From Prauserella endophytica (GTDB lineage: Bacteria; Actinomycetota; Actinomycetes; Mycobacteriales; Pseudonocardiaceae), in assembly GCF_005146945.1 (NCBI RefSeq), contig NZ_SWMS01000022.1:42528-106527 (forward strand): 64,000 nucleotides of DNA. Direction: 5' to 3'. Made by a program: the position numbers and the translations under genes. This document shows positions 32,456-41,859 of this stretch, piece by piece (the stretch's first letter is position 1; each line of letters opens with the position of its first letter). Below the pieces are notes generated by a model. That model did no database searches. It saw nothing but the letters and a program-made list of their open reading frames with translations, and was not told the origin of the DNA.

Positions 32456-34434
32456 GATGTGTGCTCCTCGGGGGTTACCAGGGCGAGTGCCTCGTCCAGC
32501 GCGACCTGTTGGCCCGCCTGGACGTGGAGTTCGGTGACGACGCCGTCGACCGGCGCGGTGATGGTGTGCTCCATCTTCATGGCCTCGACGACGAGTAGCG
32601 GTGTTCCGGCCGCCACCACGTCGCCCTTGGCGACCTTGACCACGAGCACCATGCCGGGCATGGGGCTCGTGACGGGTCCGGCCTCGGCGTCCTCGGCGTG
32701 GGACGCCAGCAGGTTCGGCCGCTCGCCGAGCGCGACGCCGCGGCCCTCGCGCGCGAGCCACACCGTGCCGTCCGGCGCCTCGGCGCGCCGGTAGCGCAGG
32801 TACCCGCCGTCGTGGCGCACGGCGAGCACCGCCCCTGTCCGCTCGGCCGACGCCGCGACCGGCTCACCGTCGTCGATCCGCACACGGGCGTCCTCGGGCG
32901 CGCCCTCGACGCGCACGAGCGACTCGGTCTGCTCGGCGCGCAGCCGGAAGGTCACGCTCGCGCTGGCGCCGAGCCGCCAGCCGCTCGGCATGTCCCACGG
33001 GTCCACCACCGCGCCGCTCGGGCGCAGCGCGAGCAGCCGGTCGAGCGCGCCGGCGACGAGGAAGTCGCCGGGAACGCCGTCGGACACGAGCGAGGACAGC
33101 TTGCGCTCCACCAGTCCGGTGTCGAGGTCGCCCGCCCGCACGTCGGGGTCCTGCAGGAGCGCACGCAGGAAGGTCACGTTGGTGTGCACGCCGAGCACCG
33201 CGGTGTCGGCGAGCGCGCGGTCGAGCCGGTGCAGCGCCGAGGCGCGGTCGGGGCCCCACGCGATCACCTTGGCGAGCATGGGGTCGTAGTTGGAGCCGAC
33301 CACGCTGCCCTCGGAGAGCCCCGAGTCCACGCGCACACCGGTGCCGGACGGCTCCGCGAGCCCGAGCACGGTCCCGCCCGTGGGAATGAACCCGCGAGCG
33401 GGATCCTCGGCGTAGACGCGGGCCTCCACCGCGTGCCCGTCGAGGCGCACGTCCTGCTGGCTCACGCCCAGCGGCTCACCCGCGGCGACGCGCAGCTGCC
33501 ATTCGACCAGGTCGAGGCCTGTCACCAGTTCGGTCACCGGGTGTTCCACCTGCAGGCGCGTGTTCATCTCCAGGAAGAAGAACTCGTCCGGCCTCGCCGA
33601 GGAGACGATGAACTCGACCGTGCCGGCGCCGACGTAGCCGACCGAGCGGGCGGCCTCCACCGCCGAGGCGCCCATCCGCTCCCGCGTCACCTCGTCCAGC
33701 AGCGCCGACGGCGCCTCCTCGATGACCTTCTGGTGCCGCCGCTGCAGGCTGCACTCGCGCTCGCCGAGGTGGACCACGTTGCCGTGCGCATCGGCCAGCA
33801 CCTGGATCTCGATGTGCCGAGGGCTCTCCACGAACCGCTCGACCAGCAGCCGGTCGTCACCGAACGCGCCCCTGGCCTCTCGCTGTGCCGACTCGACGGC
33901 CTCGGCCAGCTCGCCGGGCTCCGTCACCAGCCGCATCCCCTTGCCCCCACCGCCCGCGGAAGGCTTGAGCAGCACCGGGTAGCCCACCCGCTCGGCGGCG
34001 GCGGCGATGCCAGCCACGTCGTCCACGTCTGACTCACCGGGCACCACGGGGACGCCCGCGGCCGAGACCGTGGCCTTGGCGCGGATCTTGTCCCCCATCG
34101 CGTCGATCGCGCTCACCGGCGGGCCGACGAAAACCAGGCCCGCTTCCTCGCACGCCTTCGCGAACGCGGCGTTCTCGGAAAGGAAGCCGTAACCGGGGTG
34201 CACGGCCTGCGCCCCGGACTCCACGGCGGCACGCACGACGTCGGGCACGGACAGGTAGCTCCTCGCCGCCTCGGCCGGGCCGATCCGCACCGCGGCGTCG
34301 GCCTCCCGCACGTGCCGCGCCCCGGCGTCGGCGTCGCTGTAGACCGCGACCGAGCGGATCCCCATGCGCCGCAACGTGCCGATCACGCGGACGGCGATCT
34401 CACCCCGGTTGGCGACCAGAACTGTGTCAAACAA
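32452..34434 (-). CDS. Acyl-CoA carboxylase alpha subunit (biotin carboxylase + biotin carrier), AccA1/MccA-like
   Basis: 660 residues. N-terminal biotin carboxylase with [12 protein letters not shown], the ATP-grasp loop [16 protein letters not shown] and VQRREC-type segment [18 protein letters not shown] linker follows, then the C-terminal biotinyl domain with the biotinylated lysine in EAMKMEHTI. It carboxylates its own biotin for transfer to 3-methylcrotonyl-CoA by the partner subunit. The start is TTG at 34434 ([12 protein letters not shown]), preceded by AGAGAGG at a long spacing. Confidence 0.9.
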   Translation of the reverse strand: MFDTVLVANRGEIAVRVIGTLRRMGIRSVAVYSDADAGARHVREADAAVRIGPAEAARSYLSVPDVVRAAVESGAQAVHPGYGFLSENAAFAKACEEAGLVFVGPPVSAIDAMGDKIRAKATVSAAGVPVVPGESDVDDVAGIAAAAERVGYPVLLKPSAGGGGKGMRLVTEPGELAEAVESAQREARGAFGDDRLLVERFVESPRHIEIQVLADAHGNVVHLGERECSLQRRHQKVIEEAPSALLDEVTRERMGASAVEAARSVGYVGAGTVEFIVSSARPDEFFFLEMNTRLQVEHPVTELVTGLDLVEWQLRVAAGEPLGVSQQDVRLDGHAVEARVYAEDPARGFIPTGGTVLGLAEPSGTGVRVDSGLSEGSVVGSNYDPMLAKVIAWGPDRASALHRLDRALADTAVLGVHTNVTFLRALLQDPDVRAGDLDTGLVERKLSSLVSDGVPGDFLVAGALDRLLALRPSGAVVDPWDMPSGWRLGASASVTFRLRAEQTESLVRVEGAPEDARVRIDDGEPVAASAERTGAVLAVRHDGGYLRYRRAEAPDGTVWLAREGRGVALGERPNLLASHAEDAEAGPVTSPMPGMVLVVKVAKGDVVAAGTPLLVVEAMKMEHTITAPVDGVVTELHVQAGQQVALDEALALVTPEEHTS

Positions 34435-34452
34435 CTGTCGAACCAGCCTCTC

Positions 34453-36066
34453 TCACATCCGGAAGACGCCGTAGCCGACGGGTTCGAGCGGCGCGTTGGC
34501 CGCTGCCGACAGCGCGAGCCCGAGCGTCATGCGCGTGTCGAGCGGGTCGATCACGCCGTCGTCCCACAGCCGGGCCGTCGAGTAGTACGGGTTGCCCTGC
34601 TCCTCGTACTGGGCACGGATCGGGTCCTTGAACGCCTCTTCGTCCTCAGTGGACCATTCGGCGCCCTTGGCCTCCATGGCGTCCCTGCGCACGGTAGCGA
34701 GCACCGATGCCGCCTGCTCGCCGCCCATCACGGAGATCCGCGCGTTCGGCCACATCCACAGGAACCGGGGCGAGTACGCGCGCCCGCACATCGAGTAGTT
34801 CCCCGCGCCGAACGAACCGCCGATGATCACGGTGAACTTGGGCACGCGCGCGCACGCGACCGCGGTGACCATCTTGGCGCCGTGCTTGGCGATTCCGCCT
34901 GCCTCGTAGTCCTTTCCGACCATGAAGCCGGTGATGTTCTGCAGGAACAGCAACGGGATCGAGCGCTTGTCGCACAGCTCGATGAAGTGCGCGCCCTTCA
35001 TCGCCGACTCGGAGAACAGCACGCCGTTGTTGGCGATGATGCCCACCGGGTGGCCGTGGATGCGGGCGAAGCCCGTGACCAGCGTGGCGCCGTACTCCTT
35101 CTTGAACTCCGCGAACCGGCTGCCGTCGACGATCCGGGCGATCACCTCGCGGACGTCGTAGGGCGTGCGCGGGTCGGTGGGCACCACGCCGTACAGCTCG
35201 CGGGGATCGGCCACGGGTTCCTCGGTGGGCAGTACGTCCCACGGCCTCGGCGCGCGCGGACCGAGCGTCGACACGATCGAGCGCACGATGCGCAGCGCGT
35301 CGGCGTCGTCGGCGGCGAGGTGATCGGTGACACCGGACGAGCGCGCGTGCACGTCACCGCCACCGAGTTCCTCCGCCGTCACGACCTCGCCGGTGGCCGC
35401 CTTCACGAGCGGCGGCCCGCCGAGGAAGATCGTGCCCTGGTTGCGCACGATGACGGCCTCGTCGCTCATCGCGGGCACGTAGGCGCCGCCCGCCGTGCAC
35501 GAGCCGAGCACCGCGGCGATCTGCGGGATGCCGCGCGCGGACATCGTGGCCTGGTTGTAGAAGATGCGGCCGAAGTGCTCGCGGTCGGGGAACACGTCGT
35601 CCTGCCGGGGCAGGAACGCGCCGCCGGAGTCGACGAGGTAGACGCACGGGAGGTTGTTGTGCAGCGCGACTTCCTGCGCGCGCAGGTGCTTCTTGACCGT
35701 GACCGGGTAGTAGGTGCCGCCCTTCACCGTCGCGTCGTTGGCCACGACCACACACTCGCGGCCGGACACGCGCCCGATGCCGGTGATGATCCCGGCCGAG
35801 GGAGCCTCGTCGTCGTAGAGGCCGGTGGCGGCGAGCGGTGAGAGCTCGAGAAACGGCGAGCCCGGGTCGAGCAGCGCGTCGACGCGATCCCTCGGCAGGA
35901 GCTTGCCACGTTCCACATGCCGGGCACGAGCCTTCTCGGAACCGCCGAGCCGGGCCGCGGCGAGCCGCTTGCGGAGATCCTCGACGAGCTCGGCGTGCCC
36001 GTTGACATTGCGGGCGAACGCGTCACTGCGCGGATCGGCTGAGCTGGTGAGCGCCGGAGTGTCCAT
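34453..36066 (-). CDS. Acyl-CoA carboxylase beta subunit (carboxyltransferase), AccD1/MccB-like
   Basis: 537 residues with the two crotonase-like carboxyltransferase halves. [41 protein letters not shown] and [20 protein letters not shown] match the methylcrotonyl-CoA carboxylase beta group. [40 protein letters not shown] is the second half. It transfers the carboxyl group from biotin to 3-methylcrotonyl-CoA. First gene of the operon; ATG at 36066, with a TetR-type double operator immediately upstream. Confidence 0.9.
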   Translation of the reverse strand: MDTPALTSSADPRSDAFARNVNGHAELVEDLRKRLAAARLGGSEKARARHVERGKLLPRDRVDALLDPGSPFLELSPLAATGLYDDEAPSAGIITGIGRVSGRECVVVANDATVKGGTYYPVTVKKHLRAQEVALHNNLPCVYLVDSGGAFLPRQDDVFPDREHFGRIFYNQATMSARGIPQIAAVLGSCTAGGAYVPAMSDEAVIVRNQGTIFLGGPPLVKAATGEVVTAEELGGGDVHARSSGVTDHLAADDADALRIVRSIVSTLGPRAPRPWDVLPTEEPVADPRELYGVVPTDPRTPYDVREVIARIVDGSRFAEFKKEYGATLVTGFARIHGHPVGIIANNGVLFSESAMKGAHFIELCDKRSIPLLFLQNITGFMVGKDYEAGGIAKHGAKMVTAVACARVPKFTVIIGGSFGAGNYSMCGRAYSPRFLWMWPNARISVMGGEQAASVLATVRRDAMEAKGAEWSTEDEEAFKDPIRAQYEEQGNPYYSTARLWDDGVIDPLDTRMTLGLALSAAANAPLEPVGYGVFRM

Positions 36067-36077
36067 CCCACCCCTTT

Positions 36078-36127
36078 GGGGTTAGCTACCGTTAACGTCA
36101 CTCAGGATGTTAACGGTAGCTAACCCC
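36078..36127. promoter_or_regulatory. Double TetR operator before the leucine-catabolic operon
   Basis: A perfect inverted repeat with 19-bp arms (36078-36096 and 36109-36127) and a 12-bp spacer. Each arm contains a 16-mer of the form GTTARC-N4-GYTAAC: GTTAGCTACCGTTAAC at 36081-36096 and GTTAACGGTAGCTAAC at 36109-36124. The same 16-mer pattern stands before the tetR gene at 37054. Confidence 0.75.
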
Positions 36128-36149
36128 CGCGTCCAGCGCTCGGACGGAC

Positions 36150-36938
36150 TCAGCCGGTGACGGCCTCCAGAGCGGGCAGGTAGCCGAGCGCCTGACCGTT
36201 CACGTTCGGGTGGTAGGACTCGTCGACGGGCCAGGTGAGGCTCTTGAGCCACCAGTCGCTCGAGCAGATCTCGTGACCGGTGAACGGCCCGCGCACGTCG
36301 ACGAACGTGAAGCCGGCGGCAGCGGCGCGCTGCCCGGTCACCTCGGCGAGCGCGTCGGCGCCGGAGTTGATCGCCTCGCGCTTGACCTCGCTCAACCCGC
36401 CCTGGCACGACCCGCCCAACTGGTAGAAACGCGGGTAGCCGAGCACCACGATCTCCGCGTTCGGCGCCTTGCTCCGCAGCGTCGCGTACACGTTGTCGAG
36501 CAGGCCGGGCAGCGTTCCGGTGACGAACGCCTTGGCATCGGCGACCCGGCCGACGCACGCCTGGTCTCCGCCGAGCGTGCAGTCGGTCATCACGTCGGTG
36601 AAGCCGGCGTCGTTGCCGCCGACGGAGACGGTGACGAGCGTCGTGGCCTCCGACAGCGCGCCGGCCTGCGTGAGCACGTCGTCCGTGCGTGCGCCGAGGC
36701 ACGCGACGAACTGGAAGTCGGTGGCACCGTGGGAATCCGCCCACAGCTGTGGATAGGCGTTGGCGCTGCGCTTGCAGGAGCCCGAGTCGCCGTACTCCCC
36801 GGCTCCGACACCGGAGGAGTAGGAGTCGCCGAGCGCGACATAGCTGACCGCCTGCGCGGCGGAGGTGATCGCGCTGCCCACCAGCACCAGCGAGGCGACC
36901 ACGAGAACGGAGAGAAATCGGAAAGCCTTCACCAGCAT
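36150..36938 (-). CDS. Secreted SGNH/GDSL lipase-esterase
   Basis: 262 residues from ATG at 36938, six bases after AAGGGG. A Sec signal peptide covers about residues 1-29 (AQA-VS cleavage). SGNH blocks follow: GDSYSSG with the nucleophile Ser, the oxyanion Gly, VGGNDAGF with the Asn, and the closing DESYHPN with the catalytic His. Paired Cys residues suggest disulfides. It resembles the extracellular Streptomyces lipases of the SCO1725 type. Acts outside the cell on ester lipids. Confidence 0.87.
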   Translation of the reverse strand: MLVKAFRFLSVLVVASLVLVGSAITSAAQAVSYVALGDSYSSGVGAGEYGDSGSCKRSANAYPQLWADSHGATDFQFVACLGARTDDVLTQAGALSEATTLVTVSVGGNDAGFTDVMTDCTLGGDQACVGRVADAKAFVTGTLPGLLDNVYATLRSKAPNAEIVVLGYPRFYQLGGSCQGGLSEVKREAINSGADALAEVTGQRAAAAGFTFVDVRGPFTGHEICSSDWWLKSLTWPVDESYHPNVNGQALGYLPALEAVTG

Positions 36939-37053
36939 GGCGGACCCCTTCGTCAATCGCTGACGAGAAGACCATTACCAGCCAAAACGACACCGTGGAA
37001 GGTGCCCGATCGGGAGATGACCCGACCGGTTCAAGCCGGAAGTCGGGGCGGAT

Positions 37054-37069
37054 GTTAGCGCTCGCTAAC
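37054..37069. promoter_or_regulatory. TetR auto-operator
   Basis: GTTAGCG-CT-CGCTAAC, perfect 16-bp palindrome of the GTTARC-N4-GYTAAC form, about 11 bases before the leaderless -10 box of the tetR gene. Confidence 0.7.
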
Positions 37070-37079
37070 CACCCTGTCC

Positions 37080-37085
37080 TAGACT
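37080..37085 (+). promoter_or_regulatory. -10 box of a leaderless promoter for tetR
   Basis: TAGACT six bases before the ATG at 37092; no ribosome site is present. Confidence 0.5.
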
Positions 37086-37091
37086 GACGCG

Positions 37092-37682
37092 ATGTCCCAC
37101 GGTTCCGCACCCCTCTCCGGCGGGGAGAAGGCGAGCAGGCGCGAACAGATCCTCGCGGCCGCCGCCGAACTCTTCGCCCAGCACGGTTTCCACGGGGTGG
37201 GGATCGACGACATCGGCGCGGCCGTGGGGATCTCCGGACCGGCGTTGTACCGGCATTTCCGCAGCAAGGACGCGATGCTCGGCGAGATGCTGACGTCCAT
37301 CAGCGAGTACCTCTTCGACGGCGGCAAACGCCACTCGGATCGTTCCGGCGACCCCGACGAGATCCTGGCCGGGCTCGTCCGGTTCCACGTCGACTTCGCG
37401 CTCCAGCGACCCGCGCTGATCACCGTGCAGGAACGCAACCTCGCGAACCTCACCGACGCAGACCGCAAGCAGGTGCGGGCACTGCAACGGCGCTATGTCG
37501 AGGTGTGGGTTCGCGCGTTGCGCGCGGCCGTGCCGAACCTCGACGAGCCGCACGCGCGCTCCGCCGCACACGCCGTCTTCGGGCTCATCAACTCGACGCC
37601 GCACAACCGGCACCTGCCCGACGACGAACTCGCCGACCTGCTCTGCCGCCTGGCACTGGGCGCCCTCTACGCGGCCAAATGA
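37092..37682 (+). CDS. TetR-family regulator of the leucine-catabolic operon (inferred)
   Basis: 196 residues. The HTH is AAAELFAQHGFHGVGIDDIGAAVGISGPALYRHFRSKDAML (about 22-62), followed by a TetR ligand-binding domain. Its own promoter has a 16-bp palindrome that recurs twice before the carboxyltransferase gene about 950 bases away, which ties it to that operon. Ligand probably an acyl-CoA or intermediate of leucine breakdown. Overlaps the next gene by ATGA. Confidence 0.87.
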   Translation: MSHGSAPLSGGEKASRREQILAAAAELFAQHGFHGVGIDDIGAAVGISGPALYRHFRSKDAMLGEMLTSISEYLFDGGKRHSDRSGDPDEILAGLVRFHVDFALQRPALITVQERNLANLTDADRKQVRALQRRYVEVWVRALRAAVPNLDEPHARSAAHAVFGLINSTPHNRHLPDDELADLLCRLALGALYAAK

Positions 37683-38236
37683 CGATCACCCCAGCGGGCG
37701 GCACCCAAACGGGCCCGCGCTGGTGTTTGATGGTGCACGTGCACGCGGACCGAAGCGAGAGCGACGAGGAGCCGGCAGGGCTCGTCGAGAAGGCGCAACG
37801 CGCTCTCGTCGCCATGCGCTTCGGCGACGACGACGAGGCCCTCACCGTGCTCGCGCCGTCGGCGGCAGAGCGCATGGCCGACACCCGTGAGCTGATGCTG
37901 CTGCTGTTCGGCGCGTGCAGCGCGATGGTCAGCACGCTTGGCGACGGCGGCGCGGCACCCGTCAAGGTGCAGGTCTTCGACGAGGCGGGCGAGGAGGTCT
38001 CGATCGACCAGGCGGACCCGCCCGTGCGCACAGCCGTTCGCACACTGCTCGCCGAGGTGCACGGCAACACCGAGGCCGCACAGGAGCAGGTGGAGATCGC
38101 GCTCGCCAACGCCGCACCCGACGAGGTGGACGCCTTGATCCTGCAGGCCCTGCGCTGGACGATGCGTCTCTCCGCCGAGTGCCTCGACCGCCGCCTCCCG
38201 GTGGCCGACTGGATCGCGGAAGCCCTGGCCGACTAG
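37679..38236 (+). CDS. Hypothetical protein coupled to the TetR gene
   Basis: 185 residues from the ATG at 37679 that overlaps the tetR stop; an internal ATG at 37730 is an alternative. Mostly helical and acidic, with no signal peptide, membrane segment or catalytic motif that I recognise. The overlap suggests cotranscription with the regulator. Codon composition looks like that of its neighbours. Followed by a palindrome terminator. Confidence 0.65.
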   Translation: MTITPAGGTQTGPRWCLMVHVHADRSESDEEPAGLVEKAQRALVAMRFGDDDEALTVLAPSAAERMADTRELMLLLFGACSAMVSTLGDGGAAPVKVQVFDEAGEEVSIDQADPPVRTAVRTLLAEVHGNTEAAQEQVEIALANAAPDEVDALILQALRWTMRLSAECLDRRLPVADWIAEALAD

Positions 38237-38268
38237 GCCCTGCCCGCCCGCAGCGCCCGCCCGCAGTG

Positions 38269-38335
38269 CCCGACTGCAGTGAAGGCCACCTTCGCTGCGT
38301 TGAACGCGGGCATGGTGGCCTTCACTGCAGTCGGG
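38269..38335. terminator. GAAGGCCACCTT palindrome terminator
   Basis: Long stem beginning CCCGACTGCAGTGAAGGCC and closing with its complement, with some mismatches near the TTGAA loop. It stands 30 bases after the stop of the hypothetical gene. Confidence 0.65.
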
Positions 38336-38417
38336 CCCGGGTACCGCACCGTACGTAGGCGCAGGTGTCGATTGCCGGCCGACGACGCTACGGCCGCGGT
38401 TCGCGACGCTCGTTCGC

Positions 38418-38945
38418 ATGGCTACCAAGACCCGGATCGAACCGCGTGTGAAGCTCGGCCGCGGCGCCCGCAAGTGGCTGCTGTTCGTGCACGTCGTCAG
38501 CTCGGTGGGCTGGATCGGCGTCGAGGCGTGCCTGCTGGCCCTCGGGGTCGTGGGCGTGTCCAGCACCGACCCTGCGGTCGTCACCGGCTCGTCCGTGATC
38601 GCGGGCGTGCTCGGTGGGACCTTCTACTTCCCCGTGAGCCTGGTCGCGCTGATCAGCGGGCTGTTGCTGGGCATCGGCACGAAGTGGGGCCTGCTGCGTT
38701 ACCACTGGGTGGTCGCGAAGCTGGTGCTCACGATCGCGCTGTACGTCGGCGGGAACATGTTCGTGGTCCCCGGTTTCGTCGCGGCGGGTGAGGCCGTGGC
38801 GAGCGGCGGCCAGCCGGGCGACGCAAGCACGATGCTGATCACCGCCATGACGGCGGGACTGGTGCTGCTGCTCGTCGCCACGCTGCTCTCGGTGTTCACG
38901 CCGGGAGGCAGAACGCCGTGGTACCGCGCGAGGCTCGCTCGCTGA
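38418..38945 (+). CDS. DUF2269-like integral membrane protein
   Basis: 175 residues with four predicted transmembrane helices at about 19-45, 57-84, 93-117 and 140-160. The first helix has LLFVHVVSSVGWIGVEACL, with His and Trp residues typical of the DUF2269-like/CopD-related small membrane proteins. Function unknown. Start ATG at 38418; no strong ribosome site. Convergent with a VOC gene four bases away. Confidence 0.65.
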   Translation: MATKTRIEPRVKLGRGARKWLLFVHVVSSVGWIGVEACLLALGVVGVSSTDPAVVTGSSVIAGVLGGTFYFPVSLVALISGLLLGIGTKWGLLRYHWVVAKLVLTIALYVGGNMFVVPGFVAAGEAVASGGQPGDASTMLITAMTAGLVLLLVATLLSVFTPGGRTPWYRARLAR

Positions 38946-38949
38946 GGGC

Positions 38950-39336
38950 TCAGCGTTGCTGGAGTGCGAAGCGGTTGCCCTCGGAATCGAGGAACATCGA
39001 CCACCAGCCCCACGGCTGCTTCACCGGCTTCGCGGGGAACTCGACGCCCTTGGCCGAGAGTTCCTCGTAGGTCCGCTCGATGTCGTCGGCGTAGAAGAAG
39101 AAGTTCGCGGTGGGCAGGTCGTCTCTCGCCGGGGCGCGAAAGGCGTCCTGCGGGTCGGCGCTCAGCACCAGCGTGGTCTGCCCGTCCGGGGCGGTGACCT
39201 CGAGCCAGCGGTTGCCCTTGTCGTCGTATGGCTCGTCGATGGCGACCGTGAAGCCCAGCGTCTCCGTCCAGAACCGCTTCGCCCGCTGCTGATCGCGCAC
39301 GCCGATGACGACCTTGCTCACGCCTCGAATGGCCAT
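38950..39336 (-). CDS. VOC (glyoxalase/bleomycin resistance) family protein
   Basis: 128 residues from ATG at 39336, five bases after GGAG; two in-frame starts lie one and two codons earlier. Two beta-alpha-beta-beta-beta modules: KVVIGVRDQQRAKRFWTETLGF and the second starting NFFFYADDIERTYEELSAKGVEF, ending MFLDSEGNRFAL. Likely binds or detoxifies a small molecule with a divalent metal. Divergent from a padR gene, which probably regulates it. Confidence 0.82.
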   Translation of the reverse strand: MAIRGVSKVVIGVRDQQRAKRFWTETLGFTVAIDEPYDDKGNRWLEVTAPDGQTTLVLSADPQDAFRAPARDDLPTANFFFYADDIERTYEELSAKGVEFPAKPVKQPWGWWSMFLDSEGNRFALQQR

Positions 39337-39355
39337 CATCACTCCAATTCGAATA

Positions 39356-39370
39356 TATCCACAACGGATA
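39356..39370. promoter_or_regulatory. Candidate PadR operator between VOC and padR
   Basis: TATCC-ACAAC-GGATA inverted repeat, next to the ATTCGAAT palindrome at 39347-39354, in the divergent promoter. Confidence 0.4.
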
Positions 39371-39398
39371 CAACGAGACTGGAGTGTATGCTCCCTCC

Positions 39399-39755
39399 AT
39401 GCCGAAGGGCAACCCGCCGCCCATCACCCCGGCGGCGTTCCAGGTACTGCTGGCGCTCGCACGCGGGCGCGCGCACGGCTACGGGATCATGAACTTCGTC
39501 AGCGAGCTCACCGACGGCTCCGTGCAGCTCAGCCCCGGCACCCTCTACCGCACACTCTCCCGGCTGGCGGTCGACGGCCTCGTCGAGGAGGCTCCGGACA
39601 TGAGCGAGGACCAGCCGCACGACGCGCGTCGCCGCTACTACCAGCTCACCGCACGGGGCTGGGAGGCTGCCGCACGCGAGGCCGAGCTGATCCGGCGGCT
39701 CGCGGGCGCCGCCGCCGAGGCGGGCCTGCTCGGCAGGCAGGAGCGCTCGGCATGA
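39399..39755 (+). CDS. PadR-family transcriptional regulator
   Basis: 118 residues. Winged-helix PadR domain: AFQVLLALARGRAHGYGIMNFVSELTDGSVQLSPGTLYRTLSRLAVDGLVEEAP, with the wing DARRRYYQLTARG. ATG at 39399 chosen because a TATGCT box stands six bases upstream (leaderless); the GTG at 39384 would overlap that box. Overlaps the following VOC gene by ATGA, and is divergent from another VOC gene; it probably controls both. Confidence 0.83.
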   Translation: MPKGNPPPITPAAFQVLLALARGRAHGYGIMNFVSELTDGSVQLSPGTLYRTLSRLAVDGLVEEAPDMSEDQPHDARRRYYQLTARGWEAAAREAELIRRLAGAAAEAGLLGRQERSA

Positions 39756-40198
39756 CCGGGCCCAGCCGGGCACTCGGGCTCGTGCCGCACCTCTTCGTCA
39801 AGGACGTCGACACGGCGTTGTCCTTCTACGGCAAGGCGTTCGGCGCGGTCGAGCTGTTCCGCAACCGGCTGCCCGACGGCACGGTGCTGTTCGTCGAGGT
39901 GGCCATCGGCGAGACGCGCCTGTTGGTGAGCCAGGAGATCCCCCAGCTCGACGCACTCGCCCCCGCGACGCTCGGCGGCACCCCGATGCTGCTGACGCTC
40001 GAGACCGAGGACCCCGACGACCTGTTCCGCCGCGCCGTGTTCGCGGGCGCCACGGTGGAGGCGCCCATCGAGGAGATGTTCTTCGGCGAGCGCTACGGCC
40101 GCGTGGTGGACCCCGACGGGCACCGCTGGGCGCTCACCACCAAGCGCGAGCAGTTCACGCCCGAGGACATCGACGCCCGTACCCCGCCGGGTGTCTGA
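39752..40198 (+). CDS. VOC family protein, PhnB-like
   Basis: 148 residues. VPHLFVKDVDTALSFYGKAFGAVELFRNRLPDG and MFFGERYGRVVDPDGHRWALTTKRE are typical of PhnB/glyoxalase-like proteins. Coupled to padR at its start and to a PucR-family regulator at its end (TGATG). Probably a small-molecule binding or modifying protein whose ligand is related to the PadR signal. Confidence 0.8.
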   Translation: MTGPSRALGLVPHLFVKDVDTALSFYGKAFGAVELFRNRLPDGTVLFVEVAIGETRLLVSQEIPQLDALAPATLGGTPMLLTLETEDPDDLFRRAVFAGATVEAPIEEMFFGERYGRVVDPDGHRWALTTKREQFTPEDIDARTPPGV

Positions 40199-41766
40199 TG
40201 GTCTCTGTTCGCACCGTCGTGGACCGCGTGGGTCCGACCCTGCTGCAGGCGGTCCACGTGCCGCCCGGCTGTCCCGCCGTCTCCGACGTCGTGATCGCCG
40301 AACCGGGGTTGGCCGCCAACCTGGCCGCCGGTGACCTGGTGCTCGCCGTCGCCGTGGCGGACGTCGCCGGAGCGATCGAGCTGATCCGCGACAGCGCCGA
40401 GCACGACGCCGCCGCGGTGCTCGTCAAACCGCCGCTGGCCGGCAAACCGGCGATCCGGCGAGCCGCCAAGCGGGCGGAGATCGGGCTCATCGAGGTGCAC
40501 GCCGCCACGTCGTGGGCACAGCTCGTGTGGCTGCTGCGCACCGTGCTCGACGCGATCGCCGACGAGTCCGACACCCTGGAGAACGGCGACGACGCCGGCA
40601 CGAGCGACCTGTTCCGCCTCGCCGACGCCGTGGCGTCCGTTGTGGACGCTCCGGTGACCATCGAGGACACCAACTCCCGCGTGCTCGCCTACTCGGCGCG
40701 ACAGGACGTCACCGACCCCGCGCGCGTCGCGACGATCATGGGCAGGCGGATCCCGGACGACGTGCTCGCCCGGTTCCGCTCGCGCGGGGTGTTCCGCGAG
40801 CTGACCAGGGGCAGGCAGACGATCTTCGTGCCGGGCCAGCGGGACGGCACGCTGCCGCGGCTGATCGTGCCCATCCGCATGGGTGGCGAGCTGCTCGGCT
40901 CCATGTGGGCCGTGGTGCCGGGGCCCGTGCCGGACGAGCGGGCGGCCGCGTTCGCCGACACCGCACCCGTCGTCGCGCTCCACCTGCTGCGCCGCCGCGC
41001 GCACGCCGACGTCCAGCGCCGGGCGTCGGCCGAGCTGCTGCGGGCCCTGCTGCGCGGGGAGGTGAGTCCGCGCAAGGCCGTCGCCGAGCTGGACCTCACC
41101 GACGAGCCGCACCGCGTCGTCGTGGTGGAGACGCCCGGCGGCGACACGCTCGACGGCGAGGGACTGCGGCTCGCGCTGCTGGAACGGATCTCGCAGGGCA
41201 TCGGGCGCAGGCCCGTCGCCGCCGAGGAGGCCGGGCTGCTCTACGCCGTCGTCCCGGACGGCGAGGGCCCTGGTACGTGGCCGGAGATCCGCTCCGCGCT
41301 CGCCGAGACTCCTGCGGGGAAGGACAGCGGCGAACTGCGGGCCGCGGCAGGCGGCGCACGGGACCTCACCGACCTCTCGCGGTCCCGCGCGGAGGCCGAG
41401 GAGACCCTGGGGCTGCTGCGCGCGGGTGTGCTGGCGGGCCGGGTGGTGTGCTTCGACGACGTGTGGACCGCGCTGGCCCTGCACCGCGCGGCGACGGCGT
41501 CGAGCGGCGCGCGCGTGACCGAGCTGGGTCCACTGGGGACGGTCCGCGCGTACGACGCCGCCAACGGCACGGAGTACGTGGCGACGCTGTACGAATGGCT
41601 GCGCCATCCCGGCGACCCGCGCACGGCGGCCACGGCACTGCGGATCCACCCCAACACCCTGCGCTACCGCATGCGCAAGCTGCTCGAACTGGTTCCGCTG
41701 GACCTCGACGACCCCGACGTGCGGCTGGCCCTGCTCGCCCAGCTGACGGCACTGCACTGGGCGTGA
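40198..41766 (+). CDS. PucR-family transcriptional regulator
   Basis: 522 residues. An N-terminal PucR sensor region covers about 1-130, a GAF-like centre about 135-270, and the C-terminal PucR/CdaR HTH ends with TAATALRIHPNTLRYRMRKLLELV. Such proteins activate genes for purine, amino-acid or sugar-acid use. The targets are not evident here; the quinone oxidoreductase and ald downstream are candidates. The start overlaps the VOC stop by one base. Confidence 0.83.
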   Translation: MVSVRTVVDRVGPTLLQAVHVPPGCPAVSDVVIAEPGLAANLAAGDLVLAVAVADVAGAIELIRDSAEHDAAAVLVKPPLAGKPAIRRAAKRAEIGLIEVHAATSWAQLVWLLRTVLDAIADESDTLENGDDAGTSDLFRLADAVASVVDAPVTIEDTNSRVLAYSARQDVTDPARVATIMGRRIPDDVLARFRSRGVFRELTRGRQTIFVPGQRDGTLPRLIVPIRMGGELLGSMWAVVPGPVPDERAAAFADTAPVVALHLLRRRAHADVQRRASAELLRALLRGEVSPRKAVAELDLTDEPHRVVVVETPGGDTLDGEGLRLALLERISQGIGRRPVAAEEAGLLYAVVPDGEGPGTWPEIRSALAETPAGKDSGELRAAAGGARDLTDLSRSRAEAEETLGLLRAGVLAGRVVCFDDVWTALALHRAATASSGARVTELGPLGTVRAYDAANGTEYVATLYEWLRHPGDPRTAATALRIHPNTLRYRMRKLLELVPLDLDDPDVRLALLAQLTALHWA

Positions 41767-41793
41767 CCCAGCCGCCCTCGCCGCCCCTCCGCT

Positions 41794-41846
41794 GCAGTGA
41801 AGGCCACCTTCACTGCGTTGACCGCAGTGAAGGTGGCCTTCACTGC
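41794..41846. terminator. Perfect GAAGGCCACCTT palindrome terminator
   Basis: Arms 41794-41817 and 41823-41846 are perfectly complementary (24 bp), loop TTGAC. It lies between the convergent pucR and quinone oxidoreductase genes and is the cleanest copy of the family. Confidence 0.8.
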
Positions 41847-41859
41847 GGTCGGTTCCGGG

